A stretch of 64,000 nt of DNA from Closterium sp. NIES-65. Lineage: Eukaryota; Streptophyta; Zygnematophyceae; Desmidiales; Closteriaceae. The stretch lies in NCBI GenBank assembly GCA_948144175.1, contig CANXME010002335.1:62001-126000 (forward strand). Direction: 5' to 3'. Shown in pieces: positions 1-10,212 of this stretch. The translations under genes and the position numbers were made by a program. Under the pieces are notes generated by a model. The model was not told where the DNA came from. It ran no database searches and was given only the letters and a program-made list of their open reading frames with translations. Numbering within the stretch: the stretch's first letter is position 1; the number at the start of each line of letters is the position of its first letter.

Positions 1-217
1 TGTGGAAGCTCAGGTGCTCCTAAACCTGTATGAACTTCTCAATAGAGAACGCCTTCACGAGATCCACGGTTGTTGGAGATGGTGTAGTAGAAGTAGGTAG
101 CATAGGGTTGGCTGGTTGGTGAGTCCCCACTCCACCACCAGCAACTCCCCCCTACTCTCCAGCCTCTCTACCTCTATCCATCTCGCCATTAGCACCTCTG
201 GAGTCCATTCCAGTCAT
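1..217 (-). pseudogene. gag: Copia-B2 gag, 5' fragment
   Basis: First codons of a copia gag read leftwards off the window edge. The ATG is at 217 on the minus strand and the product begins MTGMDSRGANGEMDRGRE, close to the gag start of Copia-B at 34506 (MTETDSRGANGKMDRGRE). An in-frame stop follows within about 25 codons and another lies where Copia-B has GEDYEHW, so the copy is dead. Gag would be the capsid protein of the retrotransposon. Only the N-terminal end is in the window. Confidence 0.75.
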
Positions 218-451
218 ATTGAGGCCCTATGAACGGTGCAAACTTGATAAATCGTTCGGAGAGAATTCTGCTAGAAATTTTGATTCTACGAAACTTACCG
301 TCGCGGACTGTATACTTCAAATTAAAACGTGATTTGGCCACCCAATCAAACGTTTGCGAGCAGATCTACTAGAAAATAGTTTCACTCGTCATCATTGGTT
401 GAGAATTCACGACTATTCGTCGTCTCAAATTTGACTACCCGCTCTGATACG
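218..451 (-). promoter_or_regulatory. Copia-B2 leader and decayed primer-binding site
   Basis: Untranslated leader between LTR and gag, alignable with 34507-34746 of Copia-B. At 441-450 the minus strand keeps GTATCAGAGC, most of the initiator tRNA-Met binding site TGGTATCAGAGC; the first two bases are altered. The LTR end next to it has a deletion of roughly 25-30 bp relative to the other Copia-B LTRs. Confidence 0.65.
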
Positions 452-936
452 ACTTACGACGGATTCATTTCTCAACTACACGCAAATCCGCGGGGTAGGA
501 TTGTGCGCCTTAGGATTAGCTGTGAAGAATGAGGAATGAAGAAGAGAGGGGTTGCACTAGCAGTAGTTGGCATACATATAGGAGACCCTAATTGGGTTGT
601 ACTCGCTATAGAGTACCCCACTGCAAGCGAGACAATTATAACATTCAGACATTAGCTACTATCTCCCACTTGAGTCACTTTAAAAGATAGTCTAGAGAGG
701 GAGAACCAAGTACAAACGTCCAACAGCCACATGACAAGAATAGTAGAGGAAGTACAAGCATTAAGGCATAGAAAGGCTGGAAATGGGGACTCCAAGAGAA
801 CCATGAGAGGGAAGGGGTTCTCCAAGAGCTAGGGAAGGATGGTAGGAACCTTCCTAGCAGCAAGGAGGCAACCCTCATCATGAGGTCTTTGAGGTGTCAC
901 ATGCAAAAATTCAATCTAGTTGGATTTTACCTAGGC
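452..936 (-). repeat. Copia-B2 5' LTR, PBS-proximal part
   Basis: Similar to the Copia-B LTRs at 22467-23233 and 34747-35513 (shared stretches include the GTCTAGAGAG block and the region around AAGGGGTTCTCCAAGAGC). It is interrupted by a solo E LTR at 521-651 and ends at 936, where the Gypsy begins. The remainder of the same LTR resumes at 14322. Confidence 0.85.
521..651. repeat. Solo LTR of the E family
   Basis: 131 bp from TGTGAAGAAT to ATTCAGACA, flanked by the exact 5-bp duplication ttagc (516-520 and 652-656). It matches the LTRs of E1 (12076-12206) and E2 (54524-54663), including the segment CACTAGCAGTAGTTGGCATA. No internal region remains, so this is a solo LTR left by recombination between two LTRs. 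Removing it restores a continuous B2 LTR. Confidence 0.88.
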
Positions 937-1304
937 TGTGAGGATCTGGGATCGAGCTCAGAAAAGAGAATGTGAATTGAATTATCACCGGGGTACAACA
1001 CGAGGCTATATATAGGCTCGACACAAGGCCCCGTAACCAGGTGTTACGCGAAGGTTCCGCGGGTCGCGAAGCGTCCCGAACAGATCTTTACCGAATTCGG
1101 TAAAGGGCAATTTGGTGGCAACCGAAAAGCCAGAATTCGGTGCACGCAACCTAGCTCGGTGCTATAACTATAATAAAATATAGGAAAGTACCTAGCCTAG
1201 GAAATCAAGCAATTCATGCATGCATATAATTATCCTATGCTAGAAATAGCATCATAATGTAAAGGCAAGCAAGCATAGCTGGTACAAGCCGTCGTACTCT
1301 CACA
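937..1304 (-). repeat. Gypsy 3' LTR
   Basis: 368 bp, TGTGAGGATC to CTCTCACA, paired with 13954-14321. Contains TATATATA at 1007-1014. A polypurine tract adjoins it at 1305-1320. Confidence 0.9.
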
Positions 1305-1320
1305 CGTCCCCCCCTCAAAG
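1305..1320 (-). other. Gypsy polypurine tract
   Basis: On the minus strand this reads CTTTGAGGGGGGGACG immediately before the 3' LTR (TGTGAG). That is the expected position and composition of the plus-strand DNA primer of an LTR retrotransposon. It overlaps the last codons of the chromodomain frame. Confidence 0.75.
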
Positions 1321-1733
1321 CTGGGTGGCGTGAGATACACCCTGATTGACAAGAGAGTCCTTGAGAGCACGGCGTGCGTTGCCCATATCAGCTTCTGCAA
1401 CCCAACTATCCTCAGTGGGGTCGTATCCCTTCCAGCGTATCAGGAACTCGAGGGCCTTGCCGCTGCGGTGCCGATAAGTGAGAACGCGCTCGATCTCGTA
1501 CTCGGGGTCATCTTGTATGAGAATAGGTGGTGGTGGCGGTAGTTGCCGTCCCTGGAACGGTTGGTTGGGGTCCTTGTAGGGCTTCAGGAGCTGAACATGG
1601 AAAGCCTTGTGAAGCTTCCATGTATCTGGTAAGCGCAAGCGGAATGTAACTGGTCTCACCTGTGCCTCAACGAGAAAACGAACACAGAAGCGAGGCTGGA
1701 GTTTGGATGGGAGGTGGGACAGGTTCAAGTTGC
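1315..1733 (-). pseudogene. pol: Gypsy integrase C-terminus and chromodomain
   Basis: Minus-strand frame that continues the integrase of 8977-9890 after the nested insertion is removed. It starts with the integrase tail (LPSKLQPRFCVRFLVEAQ, then KLHKAFHVQLLKPYK) and ends in a chromodomain: YEIERVLTYRHR, EFLIRWKGYD and EDSWVAEADM carry the aromatic residues that in other chromodomains read methylated histone tails. In chromoviruses this module directs integration to particular chromatin. The piece itself is open to its stop near 1315, but the polyprotein it belonged to is broken elsewhere. Confidence 0.9.
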
Positions 1734-2017
1734 TGTTGTGTGATGCAACCATATGCATTCACGTCTGTCTGCCTCCCATCATGTGTTTGTGCGTTGCATG
1801 CGCGGTGTGAGCGTGTGCAAGAAACTTGTGTCTTGTGTGGTTTGGATTTTCTGTGTCTGTGTGTGTGTGTGTGTGTATGTTATTTGGCTTGAGCAAATAT
1901 CTGAAGTGATTCCTCTACTCAAGAGCTTTCCGACGAACCATGAATCGTCGCGATCAGAGCACAACCAAGAAAGTTACGAACATTGGAGTTCGTATGCTTA
2001 TATATTTTGGTTGCAGC

Positions 2018-2148
2018 TGTCAGAACATTATAGCTTATGCTTTTGTGTAGGCTGTAGTGGGGTATCCCATAGGGGGTACAACCCAATTAGGGTTAGTACT
2101 TGTACCCACTTCATTCATAGTTCATCCATTCTCGTTCACATTTTCTCA
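2018..2148 (+). repeat. Copia-K 5' LTR
   Basis: TGTCAGAACA to TTTTCTCA, 131 bp, paired with 8245-8375 and related to the Copia-F LTR at 56913-57042. Confidence 0.92.
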
Positions 2149-2162
2149 TGGTATCGAGCAGG
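2149..2162 (+). promoter_or_regulatory. Copia-K primer-binding site
   Basis: TGGTATCGAGCAGG starts directly at the LTR end. It corresponds to TGGTATCAGAGCAGG with one base missing, the site for the 3' end of initiator tRNA-Met that primes minus-strand cDNA. Confidence 0.75.
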
Positions 2163-3090
2163 TTCCCTCGTGGGAACTGTTCCTAGGGCCCTACTACTGC
2201 TTCCGCTGCTACTCGATCTGTCGCACGCCTCGTTGGCGCACGGCGATTTTCTTTCTGGCGCGCGCCCCGAGGCGCGCGGCCCCGCTACCCCGTCACGCCG
2301 CCCTAGCGGCCGCGTCGCGCCGGCCTCGCGGCCCCGATCTGCCGCCCTAGTGGCCTCGTCACCTACCTCCGCGGCCTCAGCGCCGCCCTTCCCGGCCCCG
2401 GCTCCGCCCTTCCCAGCCCCGGCGCCACCTCGGCTGGCCCCGTCGCCTACCCCGGCGACCCCGACGCCGCCCTTCCCGACCCGACCCCGCCTCTGCTGGC
2501 CCCGTCGCCTGCCCCTGCGGCCCCGGCTCCGCCCCTCCAGGACCCGGCCCCACCTCTACTGGCCCCGTCGCCTACCCCTGCGGCCCCGGCGCTGCCCTTC
2601 CCGGCCCCGGCGCCACCTCTGCTGGCCCCGGCGCCGCCTTTGCTGGCCCGGACGCCTACCCTGCGGCCCCGGCGCCACCTCTGCTGGCCCCGTCGCCGCT
2701 CCACCCGGCCCCGCTGCCGTCCCCAAGCGGCCCCGCCGTCACCACCGAGCCGCCGGCGCCGCCGAGCTAGTGCCGAGCCACCCGAGCCACCCGAGCCGCC
2801 CGAGCCGCAGCGCCACCTCAGCCGCCCGAGCCGCCGAGTCGCCAAGCCGCTGCGCTGCAGTTGCTGCCGAGCCGCCGTACCGCTGAGTCACCCGAGTCGC
2901 CCGAGCCGCCGAGCCGCAGTTGCTGCAGTGCCGCAGTGCCGCCGAGCCGCCCGAGCCGCCCACACCGCCGAGTCGCCGAGTCGCCGAGTCGTCGAGCCTG
3001 CTCTTCCCACCACTGGTGAGCCCCGGCCTTACTAGCGCGCTGCCTACCACTTGCTTGGCTGCCTGCCTTACTACTGCTACTACTACTAGC
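2163..3090 (+). other. Copia-K GC-rich leader
   Basis: No convincing gene. The stretch is very C-rich, with short imperfect repeats of the type CCCCGGCGCC and CCGAGCCGCC, so long open frames in several phases are a by-product of composition. Near its start (about 2257-2277) lies the palindrome-like motif GCGCCCCGAGGCGCGC, which recurs in E1 and E2 leaders. In Copia-F the N-terminal gag domain occupies the region just before the QLREWYA block; here leader sequence is found instead. Confidence 0.6.
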
Positions 3091-5440
3091 GGCGGCCACA
3101 TGCAGCTCCAGCGACCCCCACGCGCGTCTCTCACGCCCCAGCAGCTTCGTGAGTGGTACGCTCAGAGTGGAGGGTCTCTCAGTTCTGTTCGCTGCTCTTA
3201 CGTGATTCGCACTGGTGCTCGGACTGGTCAGCCTTGTGGGACGCCTAGTCACACACAGTCCCGCTGCTTCGCCCGTCTGAGCGATGGCGTACCGAGTTTG
3301 GTGACGAGGCTGAGCTCCCCGACTGGATGGAGTTGCTTAGGCAGAGGGTAGATATATTTGCTCTTGACTATGATACTATTCTCACTGCCATGTATGCACT
3401 GCCTACTAGTGCTGACCGTGCCGGTCACCTGTGCGTACCGCCTGACCCGGGTATCGAGCCTGCTGCTCTAGCTGCTGGTGAGGCTGCTGCTCTGGGTGCT
3501 AGTGTGTCTCCTGCTCCAGGTACAGGTGCGGCTGCTGCTCTAGGTGCTAGTGAGTCTGCTTCCTCAGGTGCGGGTGAGTCTGCTCTCTCAGGTACCGCGT
3601 CGGCTCCGGCCTCTCACACCTTCACTCTTGATTCGGGGGCTTCCCGCTCCTTCTTTCGAGACCGCACCACACTCACGCCGCTTGGTTGGCCAGTTGCAGT
3701 CTCTCTGGCAGACCCCTCTGGGGGCCGTGTCCTTGCTCACTTCTCCACTGTCCTCCCGTGTCCGGCGGCCCCCTCTGGCACCCTGTCTGGTCTTTACCTC
3801 CCCTCGTTCTCTACGAACTTGGTGAGTGGTGCTGACCTGCAGGATGCGGGGGTTCACCAGTTCACTCCTGCGAGTCAGCGCGTGACCCACTGCACGGACG
3901 CTCGGACAGGCCGACACCTGGCCACGTTTACTCATAGCCGGGGTCGAGCCTGTACACACTTACCACTGCGTCTCCTCCAGTCCCTGCGTCTAGTCAGGTA
4001 GCTGCATCGGGTCAGGTGTTTGCTGCAGCGTCCAGGTGTGGTCCTGAGTCTGCCCCCAGCTCGTGTCGCCTCCTGTCTCACGAGACTCTCCTCTGGCACC
4101 ACCGCCTTGGTCACCCCTCCCTGCTTCGTCTCCGAAGCATGGCCTCCCGTGTCCTTGTCTCTGGTCTTCCCCGGTCCCTCCCTCCCCTTCCTCCTGGGCC
4201 TGGCCCTACCTGTGTCCCCTGTGTCGAGGGGCGGCAGCGGGCTGCCCCTCACTCCTCCCAGTTTCCTCCGACAGAGGCCCCGCTGCAGACGCTTCACATG
4301 GACGTGTGGGGCCCGGCCCGCGTCTGTGGACAGGGTCACGAGCGCTACTTCCTGCTGGTGATTGACGACTACTCGCGTTACACCACAGTCTTCCCCTTGC
4401 GCAGCAAGGGTGATGTCACTGAGGTGTTGATCGACTGGATCTGCGCAGCTCATCTCCAGCTCAGGCGGAGCTTCGGCTCAGACTTTCCTGTTCCGCGTCT
4501 GCACTCTATCAGACGCGGAGAGTTCTCCTCTTGCCTTCTGCGAGCCTACTGTCGTGCACGAGGCATCCGCCAGACCTTCACGCTTCCGGACTCTCCACAG
4601 CAAAATGGGATTGCTGAGCGCCGCATTGGCATGGTCATGGACGTCGCCCGTACGTCCATGATGCATGCGGCTGCCCCCCATTTTCTGTGGCCGTTTGCAG
4701 TCCGGTACGCGGCGCATCAGATCAACCTTCAGCCCTGGGTCTCCATGCCGGAGACCTCCCCAGCCTTGCTGTGGACGGGGAAGGTTGGCGATGCGTCTGT
4801 GTTCCGTGTCTGGGGATCTCGGGCGTTTGTTCGCGACTTGTCTGCGGACAAGCTGTCCCCTCGTGCTGCTCCTTGAGTCTTCCTGGGTTTCCCCTCTAAC
4901 GCGCCAGGGTGGCAGTTCTACCACCCCACCTCTCGCCGTGTTCTGTCCTCCCAGGACATCAGGTTCGACGAGTCGGTCCCCTACTACCGTCTCTTCCCCT
5001 ACCCCACTCCGTCCCTCCCTCCGCCACCGATCTTCCTTGTGCCAGGTCCCCCCCCGGTAGACACCCTCCCCCCTCAGGGTCCTGCCCCTTCAGGTGTGTC
5101 CCAGGTAGATGCTGTCGAGCCTGTCGAGGTCGCAGGTGACTCTGGTGCTGCTGAGGGTGCTGAGCCTGGGGGTGCTGACTCTGGGGGTGCTGACTCTGGG
5201 GTTGCTGAGTGTGTGGGTACTACGACTAGGGGTGCTGAGCCTGGGGGTGCTGAGCCTGGGGGTGCTGAGCGTGGGGGTGCTACTCCTGGGGGTGCTGAGC
5301 CTGGGGGTACTGAGCCTGGGGGTGCTACGCCTGGAGGTGCTGAGCCTGAGGGAGCTGAGCCCGCTCGTGGGGCGTCTGGCGGTGCTGAGCCTGGCGGTTC
5401 TCCGGGTGCTTTGTCTTGCCGGGAACCACTCTCTCCATAG
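3091..5440 (+). pseudogene. gag-pol: Copia-K gag (C-terminal part), protease and integrase
   Basis: Broken reading frame homologous to 59771-62060 of Copia-F. In order: LTPQQLREWYAQ, then an atypical zinc-binding pattern C-x13-C-x4-H-x4-C (3193-3266), a conserved VDIFALDYDTILTAMYAL block, the aspartic protease site DSGASRSFF (about 3625-3655), the GAG-pre-integrase H...C segment (HHRLGHPSL to CVPCVEG, about 4100-4235), and the integrase core with D (HMDVWGP) and E (NGIAERRIG). A frameshift near 4001, a change in the second catalytic block (HSIRRGEF where Copia-F has HSDRGGEF) and TGA at about 4874 inactivate it. A run of AEPGG repeats (5150-5400) links to a TAG at 5438-5440 that Copia-F also has. 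Confidence 0.9.
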
Positions 5441-8033
5441 GAGCTGCGTGAGTGGTTTGCCCGGCGCTGGAGGCAAGCTGCTGGAGCTGGAGGTGCTGAG
5501 GGTACTGGAGGTTCTGCTGCTGCTGTGGGTGCTGGTGCCGCGGGTCCCTGCGGTTCTCGTACTGGGATTACAGGAGCTGCTAGGCCTGCGGGTACTTCTG
5601 GAGCGGGAGTTGCTTTGGGTGCTGGCGCGGAGGCTACTGCTGTCGGTCCTGGAGGCGGTCTTGCTGAGGGTGCTACTAGTACTGATGGAGGTACTGGAGC
5701 TGGAGGTGCTGCTGGTGTTGGTGTTGCCGCTGGGGGTACTGGTGCTGTCCCTGCTGTGTCTGAAGTCGCCGCGCGGCCTCGGCCGTACTTCGTTCCGCTC
5801 CTTCAGCAGGTCCTTGGTCTCCCGCCTTCTACTGGTCCTCCTCCTCCCTTAGAGTGTCCACAGCCTGTCCCGTCACAGTTACAGTTACAGCCGGCCTCCC
5901 CACTGCCTGCTCCGTCTCCCTACACTGGTCCTACTAGAGGTCTTGCTGAGCGTCGTGAGCTTGGGTCTCGCCCTGCGTCGCCTGTCCGTACTGCTCGCAC
6001 TAGTGGTTGCGGTTCGCGTCAGCGTCCTCCTCCTGTCCCTAGCACGCACCGGATGTCTCTACATCTGTCCACTGCTCCTCTCCATGCCCCTTTGCCTTCT
6101 CCTCCTGAGTCTTCTCTTCCTGCTCTTGCCGACCCGGAGTCGGACTGTCTTCGTGCTGCCAGTCCTACTGTCACGCGTCTCCTTGCTACTGTTGTCACTA
6201 ACCCTTCCTTTGAGTCCACTAATGCGTCTGCCCTAGTTGCTGAGCTCGTCGACTTTGCTGCTTGCTATCATCTAAACTACGCTGCCAGTCTTGTTGCTGA
6301 GTCTGAGTCTGTCTGTCCTCCGTCCGTTGGGGGTGAGTGTGCCCTTGGCACGGACGTCCTTGAGGACAGGCATGAGGAGTTCCACTGCTTAGCCGCTGCT
6401 TCACCTCGTCTCGTGTCCGTACTGCTTACCCCTGAGGGAGACCCGGATGCACTTGACATCTCGACTCCGCGCTCTTACGCGGAGGCGATAGAGGGTCCCT
6501 ACTCCTCTCAGTGGCAGGCAGCTATGGACGCAGAGATGGCTTCCTAGAAGTCCACGGGCACCTACGTTGACGCCGTTCCCCCTCCTGGGGCGAACATCGT
6601 CAGTGGCATGTGGATCTTCAGAGTGAAGCGGCCGCCGGGTTTTCCGCCTGTCTTCAAGGCACGTTACGTGGCTCGTGGCATCAGTCAGCGGCAGGGAGTT
6701 GACTACTTTCAGACCTTCTCTCCCACCCCGAAGATGACCACTCTTCGGGTACTGCTGCACGTTGCTGCTCACCGTGACTACGAGCTGCACTCTCTCGACT
6801 TCAGCACAGCTTTCCTGCAGGGCAGCCTGCACGAGGAGATCTGGCTGCGCCGCCCACCTGGCTTCACTGGGTCGTTCCCTCTTGGTACCCAGTGGAGCCT
6901 CCCGCGTCCAGTTTACGGTCTCCGCCAGGCTCCACGTGAGTGGCACGACACACTGAGGACTACACTTGCGGCTCTTGGGTTTGCTCCTTCTACTGCCGAC
7001 TCGTCGCTGTTTCTACGCACCGACACCTCTCTGCCGCTGTTCTACATCCTCGTGTACGTCGACGACTTGGTCTTTGCCACTGCTGACACTGCTGGACTTG
7101 CCTACGTGAAGTCGGAGCTACAGAAGAGACACACGTGCACAGACCTGGGTGAACTGCGCAGCTACCTTGGCTTGCAGATCACCCGGGACAGAGCACAGCG
7201 CACCATTACCCTGACTCAGTCACACATGGTGCAGCAGGTCCTTCAGCGCTTCGGCTTCACGTACTCCTCGCCTCAGGCCACTCCTCTGCCTACTCACCAC
7301 TCGCTCTCAGCTCTGCCTTCGGATGAGTCGGTAGAGTCGAGTGGCCCATACATAGAGCTTGTTGGCTGCCTCATGTACCTGAACCACATGACCTGACCTT
7401 GCATACCCTCTTAGCATACTCGCACGCTATGTTGCTCCTGGGAGACACCGACCAGAGCACATGGCTGCAGCGAAGAGGGTGTTGCGCTACTTGTGCAGTA
7501 CGTCGGGCATGGGGCTAGTGCTTGGAGGGCGCAGTCCAGTGGTCCTTACTGGGCACGCAGACGCTTTTTGGGCTGACGACCAGGCTACGCAGCGGTCGTC
7601 ACAGGGTTACACCTTCAGCCTTGGTTTCGGCTCTGTCTCATGGCGGGCTACTCGCTCGTCTTCTGTTCTCGGCTCCAGTTGTGAGGCTGAGATCTACGCT
7701 GGGGCCATGGCTGCACAGGAGCTTCGCTGGCTCACCTACCTGCTGACTGAGCTCGGAGAGTCGCCTCGTTCTCCTCCAGTGGTGTACGTAGACAACAAGG
7801 CCATGCTGGCCTTGTGTTGGGAGCAGAGACTGGAGCACAGAAAAAAGAACATTGCTCTCCGCTACTTTCTTGCTTGTGAGCTACAGCAGCGTGGACAGTT
7901 GCGGCTTGCGTACGTGGCCCCTGAGGCCAACACATCTGATGTTTTCACCAAGGCACTTCCGCCTTGTGATCATCAGCGCTTCTGCACTCAGTTGGGTCTT
8001 GTCCCTGTCTTGCCTCACTTGCTCACCTCTTGA
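5441..8033 (+). pseudogene. pol: Copia-K reverse transcriptase and RNase H
   Basis: Homologous to 57254-59770 of Copia-F. A low-complexity GA-rich region is followed by RT from about 6530: WKSTGTYVDA (with W changed to TAG at 6545), FRVKRPPG, LDFSTAFLQG, YGLRQAP and the catalytic YVDDLVF (about 7054). RNase H follows from about 7461 with GHADAFWADD, SCEAEIYAG, YVDNKAM and NTSDVFTKAL, keeping the acidic residues. Between them, near 7390, a frameshift and stop (MYLNHMT stop) break the frame. The protein would have copied the element RNA to DNA and removed the RNA strand. Confidence 0.9.
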
Positions 8034-8244
8034 TCTTGCTTGTACTGTTACATATATATTTACCTGCTCTTCCTTGTCTAGCCTTATATATATATGTACT
8101 CCTGCATATGAACTGGCCTTGTGGCCTTGTACTTGTGCTCGGAATGTGTGGTGACTTTGTGATCCACCCTGAGCTTTGCTTTGCTTTGCTTTGCTTGACT
8201 GGTCTTGTGACCCCCTGTTCTCCCCCACTTTGCCTATGGGGGTG
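8034..8244 (+). other. Copia-K 3' noncoding region and polypurine tract
   Basis: No gene. Contains TATATATA-type runs at about 8049 and 8085, a short TTTGC pentamer repeat (about 8172-8195) and, adjoining the LTR, the tract CTATGGGGGTG that is also present in Copia-D, E1, E2, F and G. Confidence 0.75.
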
Positions 8245-8375
8245 TGTCAGAACATTATAGCTTATGCTTTTGTGTAGGGTGTAGTGGGGTATCCCATAGG
8301 GGGTACAACCCAATTAGGGTTAGTACTTGTGCCCACTTCATTCATAGTTCATCCATTCTCGTTCACATTTTCTCA
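8245..8375 (+). repeat. Copia-K 3' LTR
   Basis: 131 bp, differs from 2018-2148 at about two sites (C/G and A/G). Followed by gcagc, the target duplication. Confidence 0.92.
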
Positions 8376-8976
8376 GCAGCTACTTTGGGAAGTTGTGGCA
8401 TTGACTCAATATGGGGTACAGACTTGTGGGGGTTGGGAAATTCGAACCCATCACTATAGATGCTGCAAAGAGGTTGGGTGAAGCCAAACCAGGTTGGTAA
8501 GTGTGGCCAAGTTGTGGTGAGGTGGATGGCATGGGTTGGAAAGTGACAGAGGTCAAAGTTTGTTGCTAATGGGGAAGGGAATTGTGTGGCATGGGGTTTC
8601 CTTGGTTGGGGACTCTCTCTTGGGACCTTCCCTCTCGTCCTCCTCTTCCCCTCCTACCAGGTTTAGTGCTACTCTAATGTTCTTTTGTGGGACTTGTGAG
8701 TTAATTGTGATTGAGTTAAATTTCTGTGGCAGCATACCCTCTAGTGCGCCGAAAAGCATAACTCGAGATACGCTTCATATTTTGATACGATTCAAATTGG
8801 GAAATGTAGCCACGGTCTAGGGCTACAACATATTCGAATTTCGTGGGATTTTAACAGTGCACCTTTCGTCGACAATGTTTCTTGTGAAGTCGACGTTTCT
8901 GTCCAGAAATTGAGACCAACGATTTTGAGAAATTTGGGCACCTAATCTTCATAGACTCCGTCCTTAGTCTCTAACA

Positions 8977-9890
8977 GTTGCGTGTGTCAAGAAGCACCAG
9001 ATCTCCGACTGCTACTGAGTGATCTCGTTGCTGAGGATCGGCATATTGCTTCGGGGAGTTCTGCATCGTGGTTAGACGTCGTTGAGTCTTCTCCCATAGC
9101 TGCTGCATGGTGGTGACGAAGTCATGTGCGGCTTGGACGTGTGCCGGTGTGGTTGGCTGCTGTGGTGTGCGTGGTTCACGTCCGTAACACAGGAAGAAAG
9201 GAGTTTTCCCTGTGGCCGCATGTGATGCGTTGTTGTAAGCGAACTCTAGGGTCAGTAACTGTGTGTCCCAGTGGCTGATGTCGTCTTTGCAAGCTGTGCG
9301 CAGTAACTGTTCAACCACTTGATTGAGTCGCTCTGTCTGTCCGTCAGTCTGGGGATGGTATGCTGAAGACATTGCAAGCTTTGTCCCCAACAGTCCCATG
9401 AGCTCCTTCCAAAACCTACTCGTGAATTTGGGGTCTCTGTCTGAGATGAGTGTAGCGGGGATGCCATGGATGGTGATGATGCGGTCGAAGAAGAGTCGAG
9501 CAGTTGCTTCAGCTGTAGCTATGGCGTTGGTCGGTATGAAGTGACCCATTTTGGAGAACTTATCGATCACCACGAGGATGGAATCATGTCCCCGTGAGGT
9601 CGAAGGAAGTCCTCTGATGAAGTCGAGGCTAACGACCTGCCATGGCTGCTCCGGTACGGGTAGAGGCTGAAGTAACCCTGCTTTTTTCTGCTTGCTGCTC
9701 TTCATCCGCTGGCACGAGTCGCATGAGGTGACGAACTGCTGCACGTCTGCTGCCATCCCGGGCCAGTAGTAATACTTCGCTATCCCTGCTAACGTCTTGT
9801 TGCTCCCGAAATGTCCCGCGTATGGTACGTCGTGAAACTCCTCCAATAGGATCTGTCGTAGCGGGGCGTAATTTGGTACCCAAATGTTTC
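8977..9890 (-). pseudogene. pol: Gypsy integrase (zinc-binding and catalytic core)
   Basis: Long open minus-strand stretch that catalysed insertion of the Gypsy cDNA. From the N-terminal side it shows the HHCC zinc-binding domain (HDVPYAGHFGSNKT, YYWPGM, CDSCQRMK), then the catalytic core with D in LDFIRGLP, D in LISDRDPKFTSRFWK and E in PQTDGQTERLNQ, and the downstream FAYNNASH and GREPRTP blocks typical of plant-type chromoviruses. The frame runs to VGDLVLLDTRN at 8977, where the nested Copia-A LTR entered (gttgc), and resumes at 1733. The core looks intact; the loss of function comes from the RT side. Confidence 0.93.
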
Positions 9891-10212
9891 CTCAATTCTT
9901 CCTTACAGCTAAGTCCTTCTTCCACTCTAACAGCTTCTTACTGAGGTAGGCGATGGGCTGCAAACTGCGTTCGTGATGCTGCATCAGTTCTGCTCCGAGT
10001 GCTTGGTCACTAGCATCTGCTTCCACCACGTAGTCTCTATCTGGATCCGGTAGGATGAGTACTGGCACTGTAGTCAGTGCTGTGTGTTTGTTCAGTACGC
10101 GGTAGACGATGCACATCCGTAAACTACCGTCTGGCTTTGGAGTAAGGAGAACAAGTGCACTGTAGGGAGAGGTGGATGGGCGGATCAGTAGTCTGTCCAG
10201 TAGATACTCTAT
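9891..10212 (-). pseudogene. pol: Gypsy RT/RNase H remnant with two internal deletions
   Basis: Minus strand. A stop (about 10210-10212) follows EQIDMKK, then IEYLLDRLLIRPSTSPYSA, VLLTPKPDGSLRMCIVYRVLNKHT, which is the N-terminal end of a chromovirus RT. It jumps directly to VPVLILPDPDRDYVVEADASDQALG, the start of RNase H, so the RT palm with its YxDD motif is absent. RNase H itself stops after KKLLEWKKDLAVRKN and passes to NYAPLRQILLEEFHDV of the integrase. RT normally takes several hundred residues here, so this Gypsy cannot reverse-transcribe itself. Confidence 0.88.

Larger units (their letters stand above)
2018..8375 (+). mobile_element. Copia-K, complete but degenerate copia element
   Basis: 6358 bp with 131-bp LTRs (2018-2148 and 8245-8375) that differ at about two positions, flanked by the exact duplication gcagc (2013-2017, 8376-8380). 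Order along the plus strand: LTR, PBS, GC-rich leader, gag C-terminal part, protease, integrase, repeat linker, RT, RNase H, tract, LTR. This is Ty1/copia order (integrase before RT). The N-terminal gag domain present in Copia-F is missing. Frameshifts and stops at about 4001, 4874, 6545 and 7394 make it non-functional, although the similar LTRs say it inserted fairly recently. Confidence 0.93.
1734..8976 (+). repeat. Copia-A-family solo LTR, split by Copia-K
   Basis: The two ends of one LTR: 1734-2017 (TGTTGTGTGATG, homologous to 29095 onward) and 8376-8976 (ending AGTCTCTAACA like 29946). The whole is flanked by the exact duplication gttgc (1729-1733 and 8977-8981) within the Gypsy integrase. 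About 885 bp of LTR remain, with no internal Copia-A sequence, so it was already a solo LTR or became one before or after Copia-K entered at gcagc. A (GT)n run lies at about 1857-1880. Confidence 0.9.

Noticed and set aside
1753-3134. Pro/Ala/Arg-rich frames of 130-377 codons on both strands
   Set aside because: The Copia-K leader is so GC-rich that stops are rare in every phase; no conserved motif, and the frame crosses an LTR boundary.
8972-9000. Junction GTTGC taken as the end of a complete Copia-A
   Set aside because: No Copia-A internal sequence exists between 1734 and 8976; only one LTR split by Copia-K.
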